A stretch of 64,000 nucleotides of DNA, from positions 19,571 to 83,570 of the forward strand of contig JABDMM010000115.1 in assembly GCA_013001465.1 (NCBI GenBank). The letters run 5' to 3'. A model generated the notes under the pieces. It was not told the origin of the DNA and made no database searches. It saw only the letters and a list, made by a program, of their open reading frames with translations. The stretch comes from Chitinophagales bacterium. Its GTDB lineage: Bacteria; Bacteroidota; Bacteroidia; Chitinophagales; JABDMM01. Positions 29,870-40,548 of this stretch are shown here, piece after piece. The position numbers and the translations under genes are program-made. Position 1 is the stretch's first letter. Each line of letters begins with the position of its first letter.

Positions 29870-30454
29870 TTGAACAATTTTCTGAAACAAATACACAATC
29901 AGCTTTTTGGAAGGAAGGGATATCACAACGAACCCTTTCTTCATCATGAAATACAACGTGATGAATCCTATATGGATTGCTATCATGATTGGGAAAAGGA
30001 TAAAAAATATATTCCTTGGCTGGATTTTATGACTAAAGTGATGGATGAACGGGATTCAAATTTTGTAGATATTCTTCAAACTGAAACCTCCAATGGGTTA
30101 CTATTTTACATCAATGACTTTGTATTGAATAAAAAAGATGCTCATTACATATTCGATCTTTTAAGAGACAGGGTAAAACAAGAAGGTTATGTCTGCCATC
30201 TCTCCGATACCAGGATCTATAACCGTAGTGAATTCGTAGAAGAAAAAAATCGCTACTTCCTAAAACCTCGTTTCGAATACTGTGTAGAATCATTGCAGTT
30301 TATTCAACGGTATGGAAATATTATTATTGAACTCATCTATGAAAACAATTTACCAAAGCGAATAAAAATTTGCAATCACTCGTATCGTGACCGAAAGTAT
30401 TCACATGTTGAAAGCTTTGATGAACTTAAGGAGAAGTTGTTCAATGTTGCCTGA
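29870..30454 (+). CDS. Hypothetical protein (194 aa)
   Basis: I do not recognise this protein. It is soluble, with no signal or membrane segment, and rich in aromatic and charged residues (HDWEKDKKYIPWLDFMTKVMDERDSNF; YRDRKYSHVESFDELKEKLF). The only upstream start is a TTG at 29870, because a stop codon lies directly before it. The coding sense is supported by an even charge pattern and by the lack of a competing frame. It reads away from murF-alr, and its last 14 bases overlap the 3' end of the glycosyltransferase gene on the other strand. No function can be inferred from the context. Confidence 0.7.
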   Translation: MNNFLKQIHNQLFGRKGYHNEPFLHHEIQRDESYMDCYHDWEKDKKYIPWLDFMTKVMDERDSNFVDILQTETSNGLLFYINDFVLNKKDAHYIFDLLRDRVKQEGYVCHLSDTRIYNRSEFVEEKNRYFLKPRFEYCVESLQFIQRYGNIIIELIYENNLPKRIKICNHSYRDRKYSHVESFDELKEKLFNVA

Positions 30455-31892
30455 TTCCATCTATTGTTAAATACTTGCAGTTTCTGTATGAATCCAATGT
30501 GCTTACTTCAAATTTGTTCACTAAGCAGTCTATTGAAATATAATCGCAGCTTATAACCGAATCGCCTACCTCAATTTGTCGGGGAAAGTTGATCTCAATA
30601 TCTAAACTATCTCGGTAATTATAAAACTGTCTGTAGAAGGAAACATGCGGATTCAGACTTGAAATCACGATAGTATTTATAGCAAACTCTGGCATTTCTT
30701 CTTTTAACTTACTTATGTAATATGCATATCGTTCTCCAGGGTTATCTTGCCTCTTCATCACCTTATCCAATATGACATAGTAGGGAAACATCAGTAGCAA
30801 AATCATGGCGGCTGTCGCTCCCAATCTTAAACTATTGTTGCCAATTTTGATTAACGAGCGCAAAGTTCTAAACAAGACATAGCCGCATAAGATACTTAGA
30901 AATGGATACATAGGAGCGATGTACCATATCAATTTTGTTTTTGAAAGAGAAAGGATGATTAGATAAGAGACACTGATAAGGCTAGTAAACTGAATAAATT
31001 TCTTTAATGACTTATTCTTTTCGGAGTAGATCAATCCAAAAGAAATTGGTATTAGATAAATCCAGGGAAGAAATTTTCCTTCCCACATTTTTATCAGATA
31101 AAACCAGAAACTTTCTCCATGCTGCACTAAAGCTGAATATCTCCCTGATTCTTTCTGTAATACGCTATCTATGAAACCTGGAGTTTTAAATTCATGAAGA
31201 ATATAGTATCCCAAGACCACCGCAACTACAGCAAATGAACCAATATAAACGAACGGCTTACTTAACACTTCCTTTAGCTTGCTTCTATAGATCGCCCAGA
31301 TCAACAATGCAGGCATAGCTACCAGTCCGGCAAAACTTTTAGTAAAGACCGCACAGAATACCAAAAAGGCGAACAGATAGAAGAGTTTCTTATTACTGAC
31401 ATCTTCTATCCACTTATAGAATATCAAGCAATACATTAAAACGAAAAAGGTGAGAACTCCGTCAGGATCACCGGTTCTCGCAACATGAAAATGTATATAT
31501 CCCGGAGCTGTAAACAGAACAAATGCACTAAAATATCCCAGTGATATACTATTAAACTCCTTTCTTAAAAACCAAACAAGAGATAATCCGGTAAACAGGC
31601 AGAATAGTGCAACAGGAAGGCGAAATGATAACTCTGAATAACCTAATACTTTAAATGACACGACTTGGATCCACGTGACCAGTGGTGGCTTTGGATTCCA
31701 AAGTATCGGTTTCCCATCGTAATGCCTGCAGATGAAATCATGGTTTTGAGACATCTCAAATGCATTCACCGCATATATCGCCTCATCCCACATTCTGAGG
31801 CTGTGAGAATCTAAGTGATGGAATAATGGGAAGTAAGCCAGGAACAGAAATACAATAAAGATCAAAGCTTGTTTATAATGCTTCAAAGGCAT
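30441..31892 (-). CDS. ArnT-like GT39/GT83-family glycosyltransferase (polyprenol-phosphate-sugar dependent)
   Basis: This 483-residue integral membrane protein has about ten to twelve hydrophobic helices. The first periplasmic loop carries the acidic pair of ArnT/PMT enzymes (RMWDEAIYAVNAFEM, D36-E37), followed by the KPPLVTW motif and an RTGDPDGVL loop. Such enzymes transfer a sugar from a polyprenyl-phosphate carrier to lipid A, protein or another envelope acceptor; the acceptor here is not known. A soluble C-terminal domain of about 100 residues follows the last helix. It is the last gene of the rsfS-to-GT39 operon, three bases after the lectin-like gene, and its 3' end overlaps the unknown gene at 29870. 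Confidence 0.88.
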   Translation of the reverse strand: MPLKHYKQALIFIVFLFLAYFPLFHHLDSHSLRMWDEAIYAVNAFEMSQNHDFICRHYDGKPILWNPKPPLVTWIQVVSFKVLGYSELSFRLPVALFCLFTGLSLVWFLRKEFNSISLGYFSAFVLFTAPGYIHFHVARTGDPDGVLTFFVLMYCLIFYKWIEDVSNKKLFYLFAFLVFCAVFTKSFAGLVAMPALLIWAIYRSKLKEVLSKPFVYIGSFAVVAVVLGYYILHEFKTPGFIDSVLQKESGRYSALVQHGESFWFYLIKMWEGKFLPWIYLIPISFGLIYSEKNKSLKKFIQFTSLISVSYLIILSLSKTKLIWYIAPMYPFLSILCGYVLFRTLRSLIKIGNNSLRLGATAAMILLLMFPYYVILDKVMKRQDNPGERYAYYISKLKEEMPEFAINTIVISSLNPHVSFYRQFYNYRDSLDIEINFPRQIEVGDSVISCDYISIDCLVNKFEVSTLDSYRNCKYLTIDGIRQH

Positions 31893-31895
31893 ATT

Positions 31896-32879
31896 CTAAT
31901 CGAGTTGGTTCACTTTCAACTTAACCTCATAGTTTCCCTTATTGCCGGAATTATAAACCGATTCATAAATAGATAAGTAAAGTATTCCCGTAGCTTCTGA
32001 TTTAGCTTTATATAGGTTCCCTGCGATACGAGTCGGACCCTTTTCTCCGATCTTAAATACTACATTCCCGAAAAGCGGACCTTTTTCTGAAGGTGGCTTT
32101 GAACCATTCACTCCGCCATCTGCGGTATACGTATTCCCATCTAAGCTTTCAAGCACGATTTCTCCTGTAGCATTTATTGTAAGATTATCTCCCTTCTTTA
32201 CTAATACACCGGTTTTCAACCATCCGTTGCTTCGGTTCGCAGAAATGTGTTGATCAGCTAAAAGCTTAAATGTCTTGGTTCGATACATTTCATCCTCCTG
32301 TAAGACAATTTCAATAACACCAACTGAACTGCGAGGAACTGTAAACTCTCCATACTTGCTATCCACAGTTATGCTTTCAAACTTATACTCACCAACAACA
32401 CTGTGCTCTTCTCCAAAATGAATAATATCTCTTTCGCTGAAATCCGACTCCAGATCATACTTTTCTAAAAGAATCTGATAGAGGAGTTCTATGTTGAATG
32501 GGTTGTAAAGCTTCTTCTCATAATCAGGGGATTCAATATAATCTCGCAGCATAGGTAAGATATTTTCATCCTTTTCGACTAATCTGTCAAACGCACGTTC
32601 TGATTCTTCCAAAGCTCCAAATTGAATTTTATCGAGTTGCTCATAAAGCACATCTCTGTCCACTCCTTCTGAACTTACCCCAAGAACTATTTTGCGTACT
32701 TCTTTAGCCGGAAAAGCAAGGTTACCATAATCGGTAGCGAATGGAATTTTGACAATGCTGGTATAACCGGTAAGCACATCTCCATTTTTCATGTTTAGTG
32801 TAACCAATGACCGCTCTTGCGCCATTGTTGACACGGTCATAATTAGTATCAGAAGTAAATTTGCAATTACATGTTTCAT
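31896..32879 (-). CDS. Exported protein with C-terminal LecA/PA-IL-like domain
   Basis: The 327-residue product has a signal peptide (MKHVIANLLLILIMTVSTMAQ). The N-terminal part (about 25-200) holds two short beta motifs of the kind LNMKNGDVLTGY and FPAKEVRKIVLG, which resemble SH3-like repeats. The last 120 residues (about 205-327) look like the PA-IL (LecA) galactose-binding fold: GWLKTGVLVKKGDNLTINATG, then LFGNVVFKIG and TGILYLSIYESVYNSGNKGNYEV. In this fold calcium and sugar are bound near the C-terminal loop, but I cannot confirm the ligands. It may bind carbohydrate at the cell surface. It lies between prfA (11 bases) and the glycosyltransferase gene (3 bases), so it is surely co-transcribed; a link to envelope glycans is an inference. 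Confidence 0.75.
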   Translation of the reverse strand: MKHVIANLLLILIMTVSTMAQERSLVTLNMKNGDVLTGYTSIVKIPFATDYGNLAFPAKEVRKIVLGVSSEGVDRDVLYEQLDKIQFGALEESERAFDRLVEKDENILPMLRDYIESPDYEKKLYNPFNIELLYQILLEKYDLESDFSERDIIHFGEEHSVVGEYKFESITVDSKYGEFTVPRSSVGVIEIVLQEDEMYRTKTFKLLADQHISANRSNGWLKTGVLVKKGDNLTINATGEIVLESLDGNTYTADGGVNGSKPPSEKGPLFGNVVFKIGEKGPTRIAGNLYKAKSEATGILYLSIYESVYNSGNKGNYEVKLKVNQLD

Positions 32880-32890
32880 GACAAACGATA

Positions 32891-33964
32891 TTATGTTGAA
32901 CTTCCTTCTTTCAGCTTCTCCGCATTCTCAGCGATCTTCAAGGCATCGATGATCTCTTGAATATCTCCACCTATAATGTTATCCAGGTTGTATAGCGTTA
33001 GGTTTATTCTGTGATCGGTTACCCTGCCTTGTGGGTAATTATATGTTCTGATCTTTGCTGATCTGTCTCCTGTTGATACCAGAGATTTTCTTCTGGATGC
33101 AATTTTTTGGTCTTGTTCTCTTTGCATTTTATCGTAGATACGCGTACGCAAAACCCCCATTGCGATTTCTCGGTTCTTCAATTGAGATCTCCCTTCCTGA
33201 CATTCAACGACGATTCCGGTAGGCAAGTGTGTAAGCCGCACTGCTGATTCCGTTTTATTCACGTGCTGACCACCAGCACCTGATGCGCGATAAGTATCGA
33301 CTTTAATATCGCTTTCATTTAGATCTACTTCCACATCCTCGACCTCAGGCATTACCGCAACTGATGCAGCAGATGTGTGCACACGTCCTTGCGATTCAGT
33401 TTTTGGGACTCTCTGCACACGGTGAACTCCGGATTCATATTTGAGGTCACCGTACACCGTTTGTCCACTAACTTTCATTACAACTTCTTTAAAGCCATCA
33501 ATAGTACCGAATGTCTGATTGATCACTTCTACTTTCCATTTTCTTCCCTCACAGTATTTAATATACATCTTATAGAGATCTCCGGCGAAAATACTTGCTT
33601 CATCGCCACCGGTTCCTGCTCTGATCTCCAACATTACATCTTTCTCATCCTCCGGGTCCTTTGGAATTAACAGAAATTTGATCTCTTCCTCGATTTGATC
33701 TTTCTTTTCTTCAAGTTCCGTAAGTTCTGATTTAGCAAGACTCTTGAAATCGTCATCTTCTTTAGATGATAAGATCTCTTTGTTATGTTCAATGTTACTT
33801 AGAATGTTGGAATACTTATCATGAGCTTGCACGATCTCTTCCAGGCTCTTATACTCCTTACTCAGGCGAGTAAATTCCTTCATATCCTTTATCAACTCAG
33901 GATCTGATAGTGACTTACCGATCTCCTCATACCTTTCTTTTATCGCTTCAAGCTTATCCAGCAT
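32891..33964 (-). CDS. prfA: Peptide chain release factor 1
   Basis: RF1 reads UAA and UAG stop codons and triggers peptide release. The 357-residue protein has the catalytic GGQ in GAGGQHVNKTESAVR, the anticodon-like PxT motif in HRVQRVPKTESQGRVHTSAASVAVMP, and the N-terminal coiled-coil domain (about 1-100). The PxT motif separates it from RF2, which has SPF. The start ATG shares a base with the TAA of the upstream propeller gene (TAATG), a sign of coupled translation. Its place inside an envelope-gene operon is unexplained, but probably reflects Bacteroidota gene order. Confidence 0.97.
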   Translation of the reverse strand: MLDKLEAIKERYEEIGKSLSDPELIKDMKEFTRLSKEYKSLEEIVQAHDKYSNILSNIEHNKEILSSKEDDDFKSLAKSELTELEEKKDQIEEEIKFLLIPKDPEDEKDVMLEIRAGTGGDEASIFAGDLYKMYIKYCEGRKWKVEVINQTFGTIDGFKEVVMKVSGQTVYGDLKYESGVHRVQRVPKTESQGRVHTSAASVAVMPEVEDVEVDLNESDIKVDTYRASGAGGQHVNKTESAVRLTHLPTGIVVECQEGRSQLKNREIAMGVLRTRIYDKMQREQDQKIASRRKSLVSTGDRSAKIRTYNYPQGRVTDHRINLTLYNLDNIIGGDIQEIIDALKIAENAEKLKEGSST

Positions 33965-34701
33965 TACTTCAATTTATAAATTTTGATCCCTGATGGAACA
34001 CAAACATACAATTGTCCCTTTTCAACTTCAATGTCGAGAACACTAGCAATTTCCAATAACAAGGTCGTTTCATTACTTCTGAAATCGTGATTGAAGATCC
34101 CGTCAACAGTGCTAAAATAGCAGATCATCCCACTTATTTCGACCGAAGTGATCCCTTGCTGTTGAATACTTCTTACATAAGCACCAAGTTTGTCAAAGAT
34201 ATGAATGCCTGCATTATCTTTAATATACAAAGCGCCACCGGTAAAAAACAGATCACATGTGGAAGTTGGTTTTAAAATATGAGTATAATCGATCTGTTGT
34301 ATTACTTTTCCGGTTTCTGTTATCTCTACCAAGGTATTGGACTCGCATTCATAAAACCAGAAGTTTCCCGAAGAAGTTACAGCTATTCTACCTTTGCCCA
34401 GACCCTGATCGTTGAGATCTATCGTTTTAAGCTCGATAAGGTCAAGATCTAAAACTACCACCTGATTCTTATCTTCGATATAAACTAGGGGTTTATGGAT
34501 CTCCGAAATGTCTATTTGAGTTATATTTTCCGAATTGGAGGTGCTGTAAGTTTGTTTTTCTCCATTGATAGCTGTTTTTGTTAGAGAGCTACCCTTCACG
34601 GTATACACATTATCAAACACATCTACTTTTACGATCTCTGCTTTGTTATTGATAACGGTTAAGAGTTCCAACGAAGCTATAAATACAAACAGCCAGCTCA
34701 T
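33964..34701 (-). CDS. Beta-propeller-like protein of unknown function
   Basis: This 245-residue protein starts with a hydrophobic stretch (MSWLFVFIASLELLTVI) that could be a signal peptide or membrane anchor. The rest is a series of short beta-blades (VDVFDNVYTVKGSSL; VAVTSSGNFWFYE-like blade IAVTSSGNFWFYECESN; GAYVRSI; GQLYVCVPSGIKIYKLK), as in small six-bladed propellers. I do not recognise a named family and no catalytic motif is evident. The ATG overlaps the lpxH stop by four bases (ATGA) and the TAA overlaps the prfA start, so it is translationally coupled on both sides. Such coupling suggests a steady low-level housekeeping or envelope role, but function is open. Confidence 0.75.
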   Translation of the reverse strand: MSWLFVFIASLELLTVINNKAEIVKVDVFDNVYTVKGSSLTKTAINGEKQTYSTSNSENITQIDISEIHKPLVYIEDKNQVVVLDLDLIELKTIDLNDQGLGKGRIAVTSSGNFWFYECESNTLVEITETGKVIQQIDYTHILKPTSTCDLFFTGGALYIKDNAGIHIFDKLGAYVRSIQQQGITSVEISGMICYFSTVDGIFNHDFRSNETTLLLEIASVLDIEVEKGQLYVCVPSGIKIYKLK

Positions 34702-35438
34702 TCTACAAAGTGTTTTAGCTCAAGCTTGCCATCAGCAAACTCTGCATAGGTGAAGTGATCGATCCAATCACCAAGGTTGATATACCTACTATGCTGTCCA
34801 ATTTCTATATCGACAGGGATATGCCGGTGACCATAGATAAAATAATCGAAATGTTGTTCTTTTAGGAGCTCCTTTGAATGAATGACCAACCATTCTTTAT
34901 CCTCTCCAAGGAATGCTTCTATCTCTGAGTGTTCCCGGCTTTTAAGCGACCAGTATTTGGCTATCCCAATTCCCAGATCAGGATGTAGTTTACTAAACAA
35001 CCACTGACAAAATCGATTAGTAAATACTTTCTTAAGAAACTTATATCCATGGTCACCCGGACCAAGGCCATCTCCATGAGCGACATAAAATTCTTTATTC
35101 TGATAGTTGAATTTGTACTCTTCTTTATGCACCTGTACGCCAAGTTCATCTTCAAAATAACCAAACAGCCAGACATCGTGGTTACCTGTAAAATAATGGA
35201 TCTTTATACCTCTATCGCATAGTTCTGCTATCTTGCCTAGAATGCGTGTAAAGCCTTTGGGGACAGATCTTTTATAATCAAACCAGAAATCGAAAATATC
35301 ACCGACAAGAAAGATCTCATGTGCTTCGTAAGCGATGCTATCCAGCCATCGAATAAATTTTTTTTCCCGAATTAAGCTATTGGTGTGATCTGGAAATCCC
35401 AGATGAAGGTCAGATGCAAAAAATAATTTCGATCCCAC
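34698..35438 (-). CDS. lpxH: UDP-2,3-diacylglucosamine diphosphatase LpxH
   Basis: LpxH hydrolyses UDP-2,3-diacylglucosamine to lipid X and UMP in lipid A synthesis at the inner membrane. The 246-residue protein carries the calcineurin-like metal motifs in order: SDLHLG (about 9-14), VGDIFDFWFD, FTGNHDVWLFGY, VAHGDGLGPGDHGY and YGHRHIP. The DIFDFW and GDGLGPGD blocks mark it as an LpxH-type enzyme, not a general phosphodiesterase. The start is a GTG at 35438; no ATG is available before the first motif. It follows the LUD gene after 12 bases and overlaps the propeller gene by four. Lipid A synthesis fits with an ArnT-like transferase at the end of the same operon. Confidence 0.93.
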   Translation of the reverse strand: MGSKLFFASDLHLGFPDHTNSLIREKKFIRWLDSIAYEAHEIFLVGDIFDFWFDYKRSVPKGFTRILGKIAELCDRGIKIHYFTGNHDVWLFGYFEDELGVQVHKEEYKFNYQNKEFYVAHGDGLGPGDHGYKFLKKVFTNRFCQWLFSKLHPDLGIGIAKYWSLKSREHSEIEAFLGEDKEWLVIHSKELLKEQHFDYFIYGHRHIPVDIEIGQHSRYINLGDWIDHFTYAEFADGKLELKHFVE

Positions 35439-35450
35439 TTAGCGCTGAGT

Positions 35451-36050
35451 CTAGTGAAGCTTTTCATCACAAAGGAATACGTATATATCTCTTGGGCCTT
35501 CAGCATAAAGAACAGGAACATTACACATGGAAGTTTTCCAGCCGGAGGTTTTTGAAAGATCGAGCAATGAAGGGAGTTCATTTGACTTTTTGTCAAGGAA
35601 ATCTTCTACTGCAGATTCAAGAGTGGAACAGAGTTGCGAACTATCGGCTATAAGTATATGTGCATCCGGAAACATCGGAAGCCTTCTTCTGGATGCTTGT
35701 TTAGGTGCAAGGAGAATTGCACCTGTATCTGAAATTAAATATTCGCAAGTTGAAAGGGCTGCATTGGAGTTATCCAGGTGATATCCGAGTTGATCCTTTT
35801 GGAAGTTGAGCGTATTTAGTGCTTCTTTCAACTCCACTTCCCAGCAGTGAATATAATTCCAGTCTTTCTCTGTTTTCAACATTTCGAGCTGGGAAATACA
35901 ATCCGCTTTGCTTTCGCAATAGAAAAAATGACCCCCGAATTTTACCAGATTTTGAGCGAACTCAATATCCAGATTTGAACTTTCAGGCTTAGTCTCTTCT
36001 TCCTTAAAGAGTTTGAACTTAGTAGTTAGGTTTTCTGCGTTTTCAGACAT
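35451..36050 (-). CDS. LUD-domain (LutC/YkgG-like) protein
   Basis: The 199-residue protein has the LUD fold pattern: a middle ALSTCEYLISDTGAILL strand-loop, ILIADSSQL and the closing EGPRDIYVFLCDE motif. In LutC the domain is part of the lactate oxidation complex with the iron-sulfur proteins LutA and LutB, which are absent here. In Bacteroidota, standalone LUD proteins next to ftsH are, as far as I recall, usual, with unknown function. The segment before the domain (about 1-25) is polar and lysine-rich. It starts at an ATG 20 bases after the ftsH stop and precedes lpxH by 12 bases, so it belongs to the operon. A lactate role should not be assumed. Confidence 0.85.
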   Translation of the reverse strand: MSENAENLTTKFKLFKEEETKPESSNLDIEFAQNLVKFGGHFFYCESKADCISQLEMLKTEKDWNYIHCWEVELKEALNTLNFQKDQLGYHLDNSNAALSTCEYLISDTGAILLAPKQASRRRLPMFPDAHILIADSSQLCSTLESAVEDFLDKKSNELPSLLDLSKTSGWKTSMCNVPVLYAEGPRDIYVFLCDEKLH

Positions 36051-36070
36051 GGTACAAATTTAAATAAAGC

Positions 36071-38134
<2,064 letters not shown>

Positions 38135-38152
38135 TTATATTGAATTGCTACT

Positions 38153-38533
38153 TTAAACGATTTTTTGAATACTATCGTGCTTATAAACTGTTGCATCATT
38201 CCAAAGTTCTTCTAATTGATACTTCAATCTTGCTTCTCTATGAAATACATGAACAACGATATCTATGTAATCCAACAGAATCCATTCTAAATTGTTGTAT
38301 CCCTCAACGAATGCCGGAACTTGTTTATAGTCCTTCTTAATTTTATCTCTTATGTGATCGGCTATGGCTTGAACTTGAGTGCTGGAATCACCATGACAAA
38401 TGATGAAATAATCGGAGATAGCTTCAGAAACTTCGCTCAGATCCAAACTAACAACATCATTACCTTTCTTATCCAGAATTGCATCTACTACTGCATTTCT
38501 TAAAATATTTGCGGTTGCGACTTTTTTCTTCAA
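38153..38533 (-). CDS. rsfS: Ribosome silencing factor RsfS
   Basis: RsfS binds L14 on the large ribosomal subunit and blocks subunit joining when nutrients are scarce. The 126-residue protein has the family blocks DVVSLDLSEVSEAISDYFIICHGDSSTQVQAIADHI and EWILLDYIDIVVHVFHREARLKYQLEELW. The start is a TTG at 38533; the first in-frame codons (KKKVATAN) show no ATG alternative upstream. It is the first gene of the minus-strand operon that includes ftsH, and faces birA across a 54-base divergent gap. Promoter boxes for both genes must lie in this gap, but I see only imperfect matches. Confidence 0.95.
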   Translation of the reverse strand: MKKKVATANILRNAVVDAILDKKGNDVVSLDLSEVSEAISDYFIICHGDSSTQVQAIADHIRDKIKKDYKQVPAFVEGYNNLEWILLDYIDIVVHVFHREARLKYQLEELWNDATVYKHDSIQKIV

Positions 38534-38587
38534 ATATTTATTTTTCCCTTTGTTTATAATTTAGTTCTATATTGTAAAGTTACTCAT

Positions 38588-39355
38588 TTGAAGCCAATAA
38601 ATAACACATTGTTCCTTGGAAAGGTTCTTATCGAACTCGATGATTCTCCTTCTACAAATATGTATGCTCATGAGCTACTCTCAAAAAACAGACCAATAGA
38701 AGGAACTGCCATAATAGCACACAATCAGTACCAAGGGAAAGGACAATATGGCAAAAAGTGGATTAGTGAATCTGGTAAGAACTTAACACTAAGTGTGATC
38801 TTATATCCCGATTTCCTGAAAATTGAAGATCAATTCTATCTTAATAAGTTGGTTTGTATCGCTTTAGTTGAATTTCTGGCTTCACTTGGTGTTGAGTCCA
38901 AAATCAAATGGCCCAATGATATTTACCACGAAAATTTGAAATTAGGGGGAGTGCTTATCGAAAACTCCGTTTCATTACAGTACCTATCTTCAAGTATTTT
39001 AGGTATTGGACTTAATATAAACCAGCTGGAGTTTGATAGCGAGTTAACCAATCCGATCTCCGTGGCAACGGTTTTGGGAAAAGAGCTGGATCTGGAAATG
39101 TGTGTGAACAATTTTCTTGCTGCACTTGAAAAGTGGTATCTTATTTTGAAGAATGGCGATTACCAAATGCTTGATTCTGGATTTAACAAAAATCTATATC
39201 GGGCAGGTGAATCTATTCTAGTCGACCTTCAAGGCAAAACTCATGAAGCTATATTTACAGGAGTGGAACGAACCGGTAAAATTAAACTAGAGATCGATGA
39301 TCACATAGACTCCTACACTAATCATGAGATAGAGATCCATTGGCTTAAAAGTTAA
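38588..39355 (+). CDS. birA: Biotin--[acetyl-CoA-carboxylase] ligase
   Basis: BirA attaches biotin to the carrier domain of acetyl-CoA carboxylase and similar enzymes. The 255-residue protein has the biotinyl-AMP loop QGKGQYGKKWISESGKNLTLSV, the KWPNDIYHENLKLGGVLIE motif and a C-terminal SH3-like domain (about 205-255). It lacks the N-terminal helix-turn-helix of the E. coli repressor, so it is a ligase only. The start is a TTG at 38588 (MKPINNTLFLG); no ATG is found before the first conserved block. The last four bases overlap the metF stop on the opposite strand. Confidence 0.93.
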   Translation: MKPINNTLFLGKVLIELDDSPSTNMYAHELLSKNRPIEGTAIIAHNQYQGKGQYGKKWISESGKNLTLSVILYPDFLKIEDQFYLNKLVCIALVEFLASLGVESKIKWPNDIYHENLKLGGVLIENSVSLQYLSSSILGIGLNINQLEFDSELTNPISVATVLGKELDLEMCVNNFLAALEKWYLILKNGDYQMLDSGFNKNLYRAGESILVDLQGKTHEAIFTGVERTGKIKLEIDDHIDSYTNHEIEIHWLKS

Positions 39356-40305
39356 AAGATCTCCCTGGCAATTGCGGTTACCGCTTCGCTGCGGCTCATA
39401 GAATAGAAATGCAGACAAGGCACTCCATATTCCATCAATTCCCGAGATTGTTGTACAGCCCACTCTACTCCGATCTGTTTTGCAGCAGCATTATCTTTGG
39501 CCTTTGAAATTTCATTACTCAATTCTTCAGGTATGTCGATATGGAATCTTGGTGGGAGTGCAAGGATCTGTCCTTTGGTAGTGATCGGTTTTAATCCTGG
39601 AATGATGGGAACGTTTATCCCTTCTTCTTTACACATGTCCAGGAATTTGAAATACTTCTGGTTATCATAAAACATTTGAGTGACGATATAATCAGCGCCC
39701 ATATCCACTTTCTTTTTCAAATTCTTGAGGTCTGTGGATAAGTTTGGAGATTCGAAGTGCTTTTCAGGATAGGCAGCAACACCGATACAAAAATCGGTAC
39801 TCATCTCATTTGCGGTTTCTTCGAATAAAAATTTACCTTCATTCATATCCTTAATTTGCTTCACCAAATCACTTGCATAATTATGGCCACCTTCGGATGG
39901 GACAAAAGTGACTTCACTTTTTAGTGCATCACCTCGCAATACCATCACATTTTGAATTTCCAAATAATGCAGGCTGAAAAGGGCATCTTCAGTTTCACCC
40001 TTCGTAAACCCGCCACAAACAAGGTGAGGAACAGTATCAACTTTGTATCGGTTATGAATAGCAGCACATATGCCAACTGTTCCCGGACGCTTACGTTTTG
40101 GGATCTGCTCTATAAACCCATCACTTCTCTTTTTATATAAGATCTCTTCCCGGTGGTATGTTACATCGATAAACGGTGGATTAAACTCCATCAAAGGGTC
40201 GAGTACTTTATAAAGATCATTGATGCTTTTGCCTCTTAATGGAGGCAAGATCTCGAGTGAAAATAGAGTGGACTCCGCTTTTTGTAAATGCTCAGTTATC
40301 TTCAA
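39352..40305 (-). CDS. metF: 5,10-Methylenetetrahydrofolate reductase MetF
   Basis: MetF makes 5-methyl-tetrahydrofolate, the methyl donor for methionine synthesis, using FAD and a nicotinamide nucleotide. The 317-residue size is typical of the bacterial enzyme. Family features are an early SLEILPPLRGKS, the DVTYHREE strand, the VLRGDALK block, the FCIGVAAYPEKH segment (binding folate and flavin) and GADYIVTQMFYDN. The start is a TTG at 40305, since the codon before it is a stop. metH lies on the opposite strand across 243 bases, forming a divergent methionine pair. A TAGATTTG box lies upstream of metF, while the SAM riboswitch is oriented toward metH only. Confidence 0.96.
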   Translation of the reverse strand: MKITEHLQKAESTLFSLEILPPLRGKSINDLYKVLDPLMEFNPPFIDVTYHREEILYKKRSDGFIEQIPKRKRPGTVGICAAIHNRYKVDTVPHLVCGGFTKGETEDALFSLHYLEIQNVMVLRGDALKSEVTFVPSEGGHNYASDLVKQIKDMNEGKFLFEETANEMSTDFCIGVAAYPEKHFESPNLSTDLKNLKKKVDMGADYIVTQMFYDNQKYFKFLDMCKEEGINVPIIPGLKPITTKGQILALPPRFHIDIPEELSNEISKAKDNAAAKQIGVEWAVQQSRELMEYGVPCLHFYSMSRSEAVTAIAREIF

Positions 40306-40334
40306 TCACTTAATTTTTAGGCTTGCAAAGAAAA

Positions 40335-40342
40335 CAAATCTA
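40335..40342 (-). promoter_or_regulatory. Candidate -7 promoter box for metF
   Basis: TAGATTTG on the minus strand matches TAnnTTTG exactly and would start the metF transcript about 20 bases upstream of its TTG start. A -33 TTTG is not evident. The metF leader would be too short for a riboswitch. Confidence 0.4.
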
Positions 40343-40363
40343 TTGTAAGGTAGTAGAACATAT

Positions 40364-40395
40364 TTTGAACTTTAAAGTTTTATACGCTAACTTAG
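40364..40395 (+). promoter_or_regulatory. Promoter of the metH leader
   Basis: TTTG (40364-40367) is followed after 20 bases by TAACTTAG (40388-40395), one mismatch from TAnnTTTG, with the usual Bacteroidota spacing. The predicted start, about 40401, coincides with the first base of the riboswitch aptamer, which supports both calls. Confidence 0.6.
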
Positions 40396-40400
40396 CATTG

Positions 40401-40500
40401 ATTCTTATTAAGAAAGACTGAGGGAAAGGCCCGAAGAAGTCTTGGCAACCCTGAGAGATCAGAAGGTGCCAATTCCTGCCCATATGGGGAAAATAAGTAT
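40401..40500 (+). promoter_or_regulatory. SAM-I (S-box) riboswitch upstream of metH
   Basis: The leader shows the conserved S-box core in order: ttattaagaaagactgaggga, the ggcccgaag internal loop, ttggcaacc, and aaggtgccaattcctgccc. Helices can be drawn by eye: P1 pairs cttatt (40404-40409) with aataag (40492-40497), P2 pairs aagact with agtctt, P3 is ctga-gaga-tcag, and P4 is a ccc-atat-ggg hairpin. SAM binding to this aptamer normally lowers expression of methionine genes. After it, attgc/gcaat could form a small hairpin with no T-tract, so control of translation is as likely as termination. metH starts 48 bases downstream. Confidence 0.93.
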
Positions 40501-40548
40501 TGCTCACCTTACGGCAATTCGCGCCTATCTTGATTTATTAAACATACT

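Noticed and set aside
35451-36050. Lactate utilisation assignment for the LUD gene
   Set aside because: LutA and LutB partners are missing and the operon context is envelope and translation, so the name would mislead.
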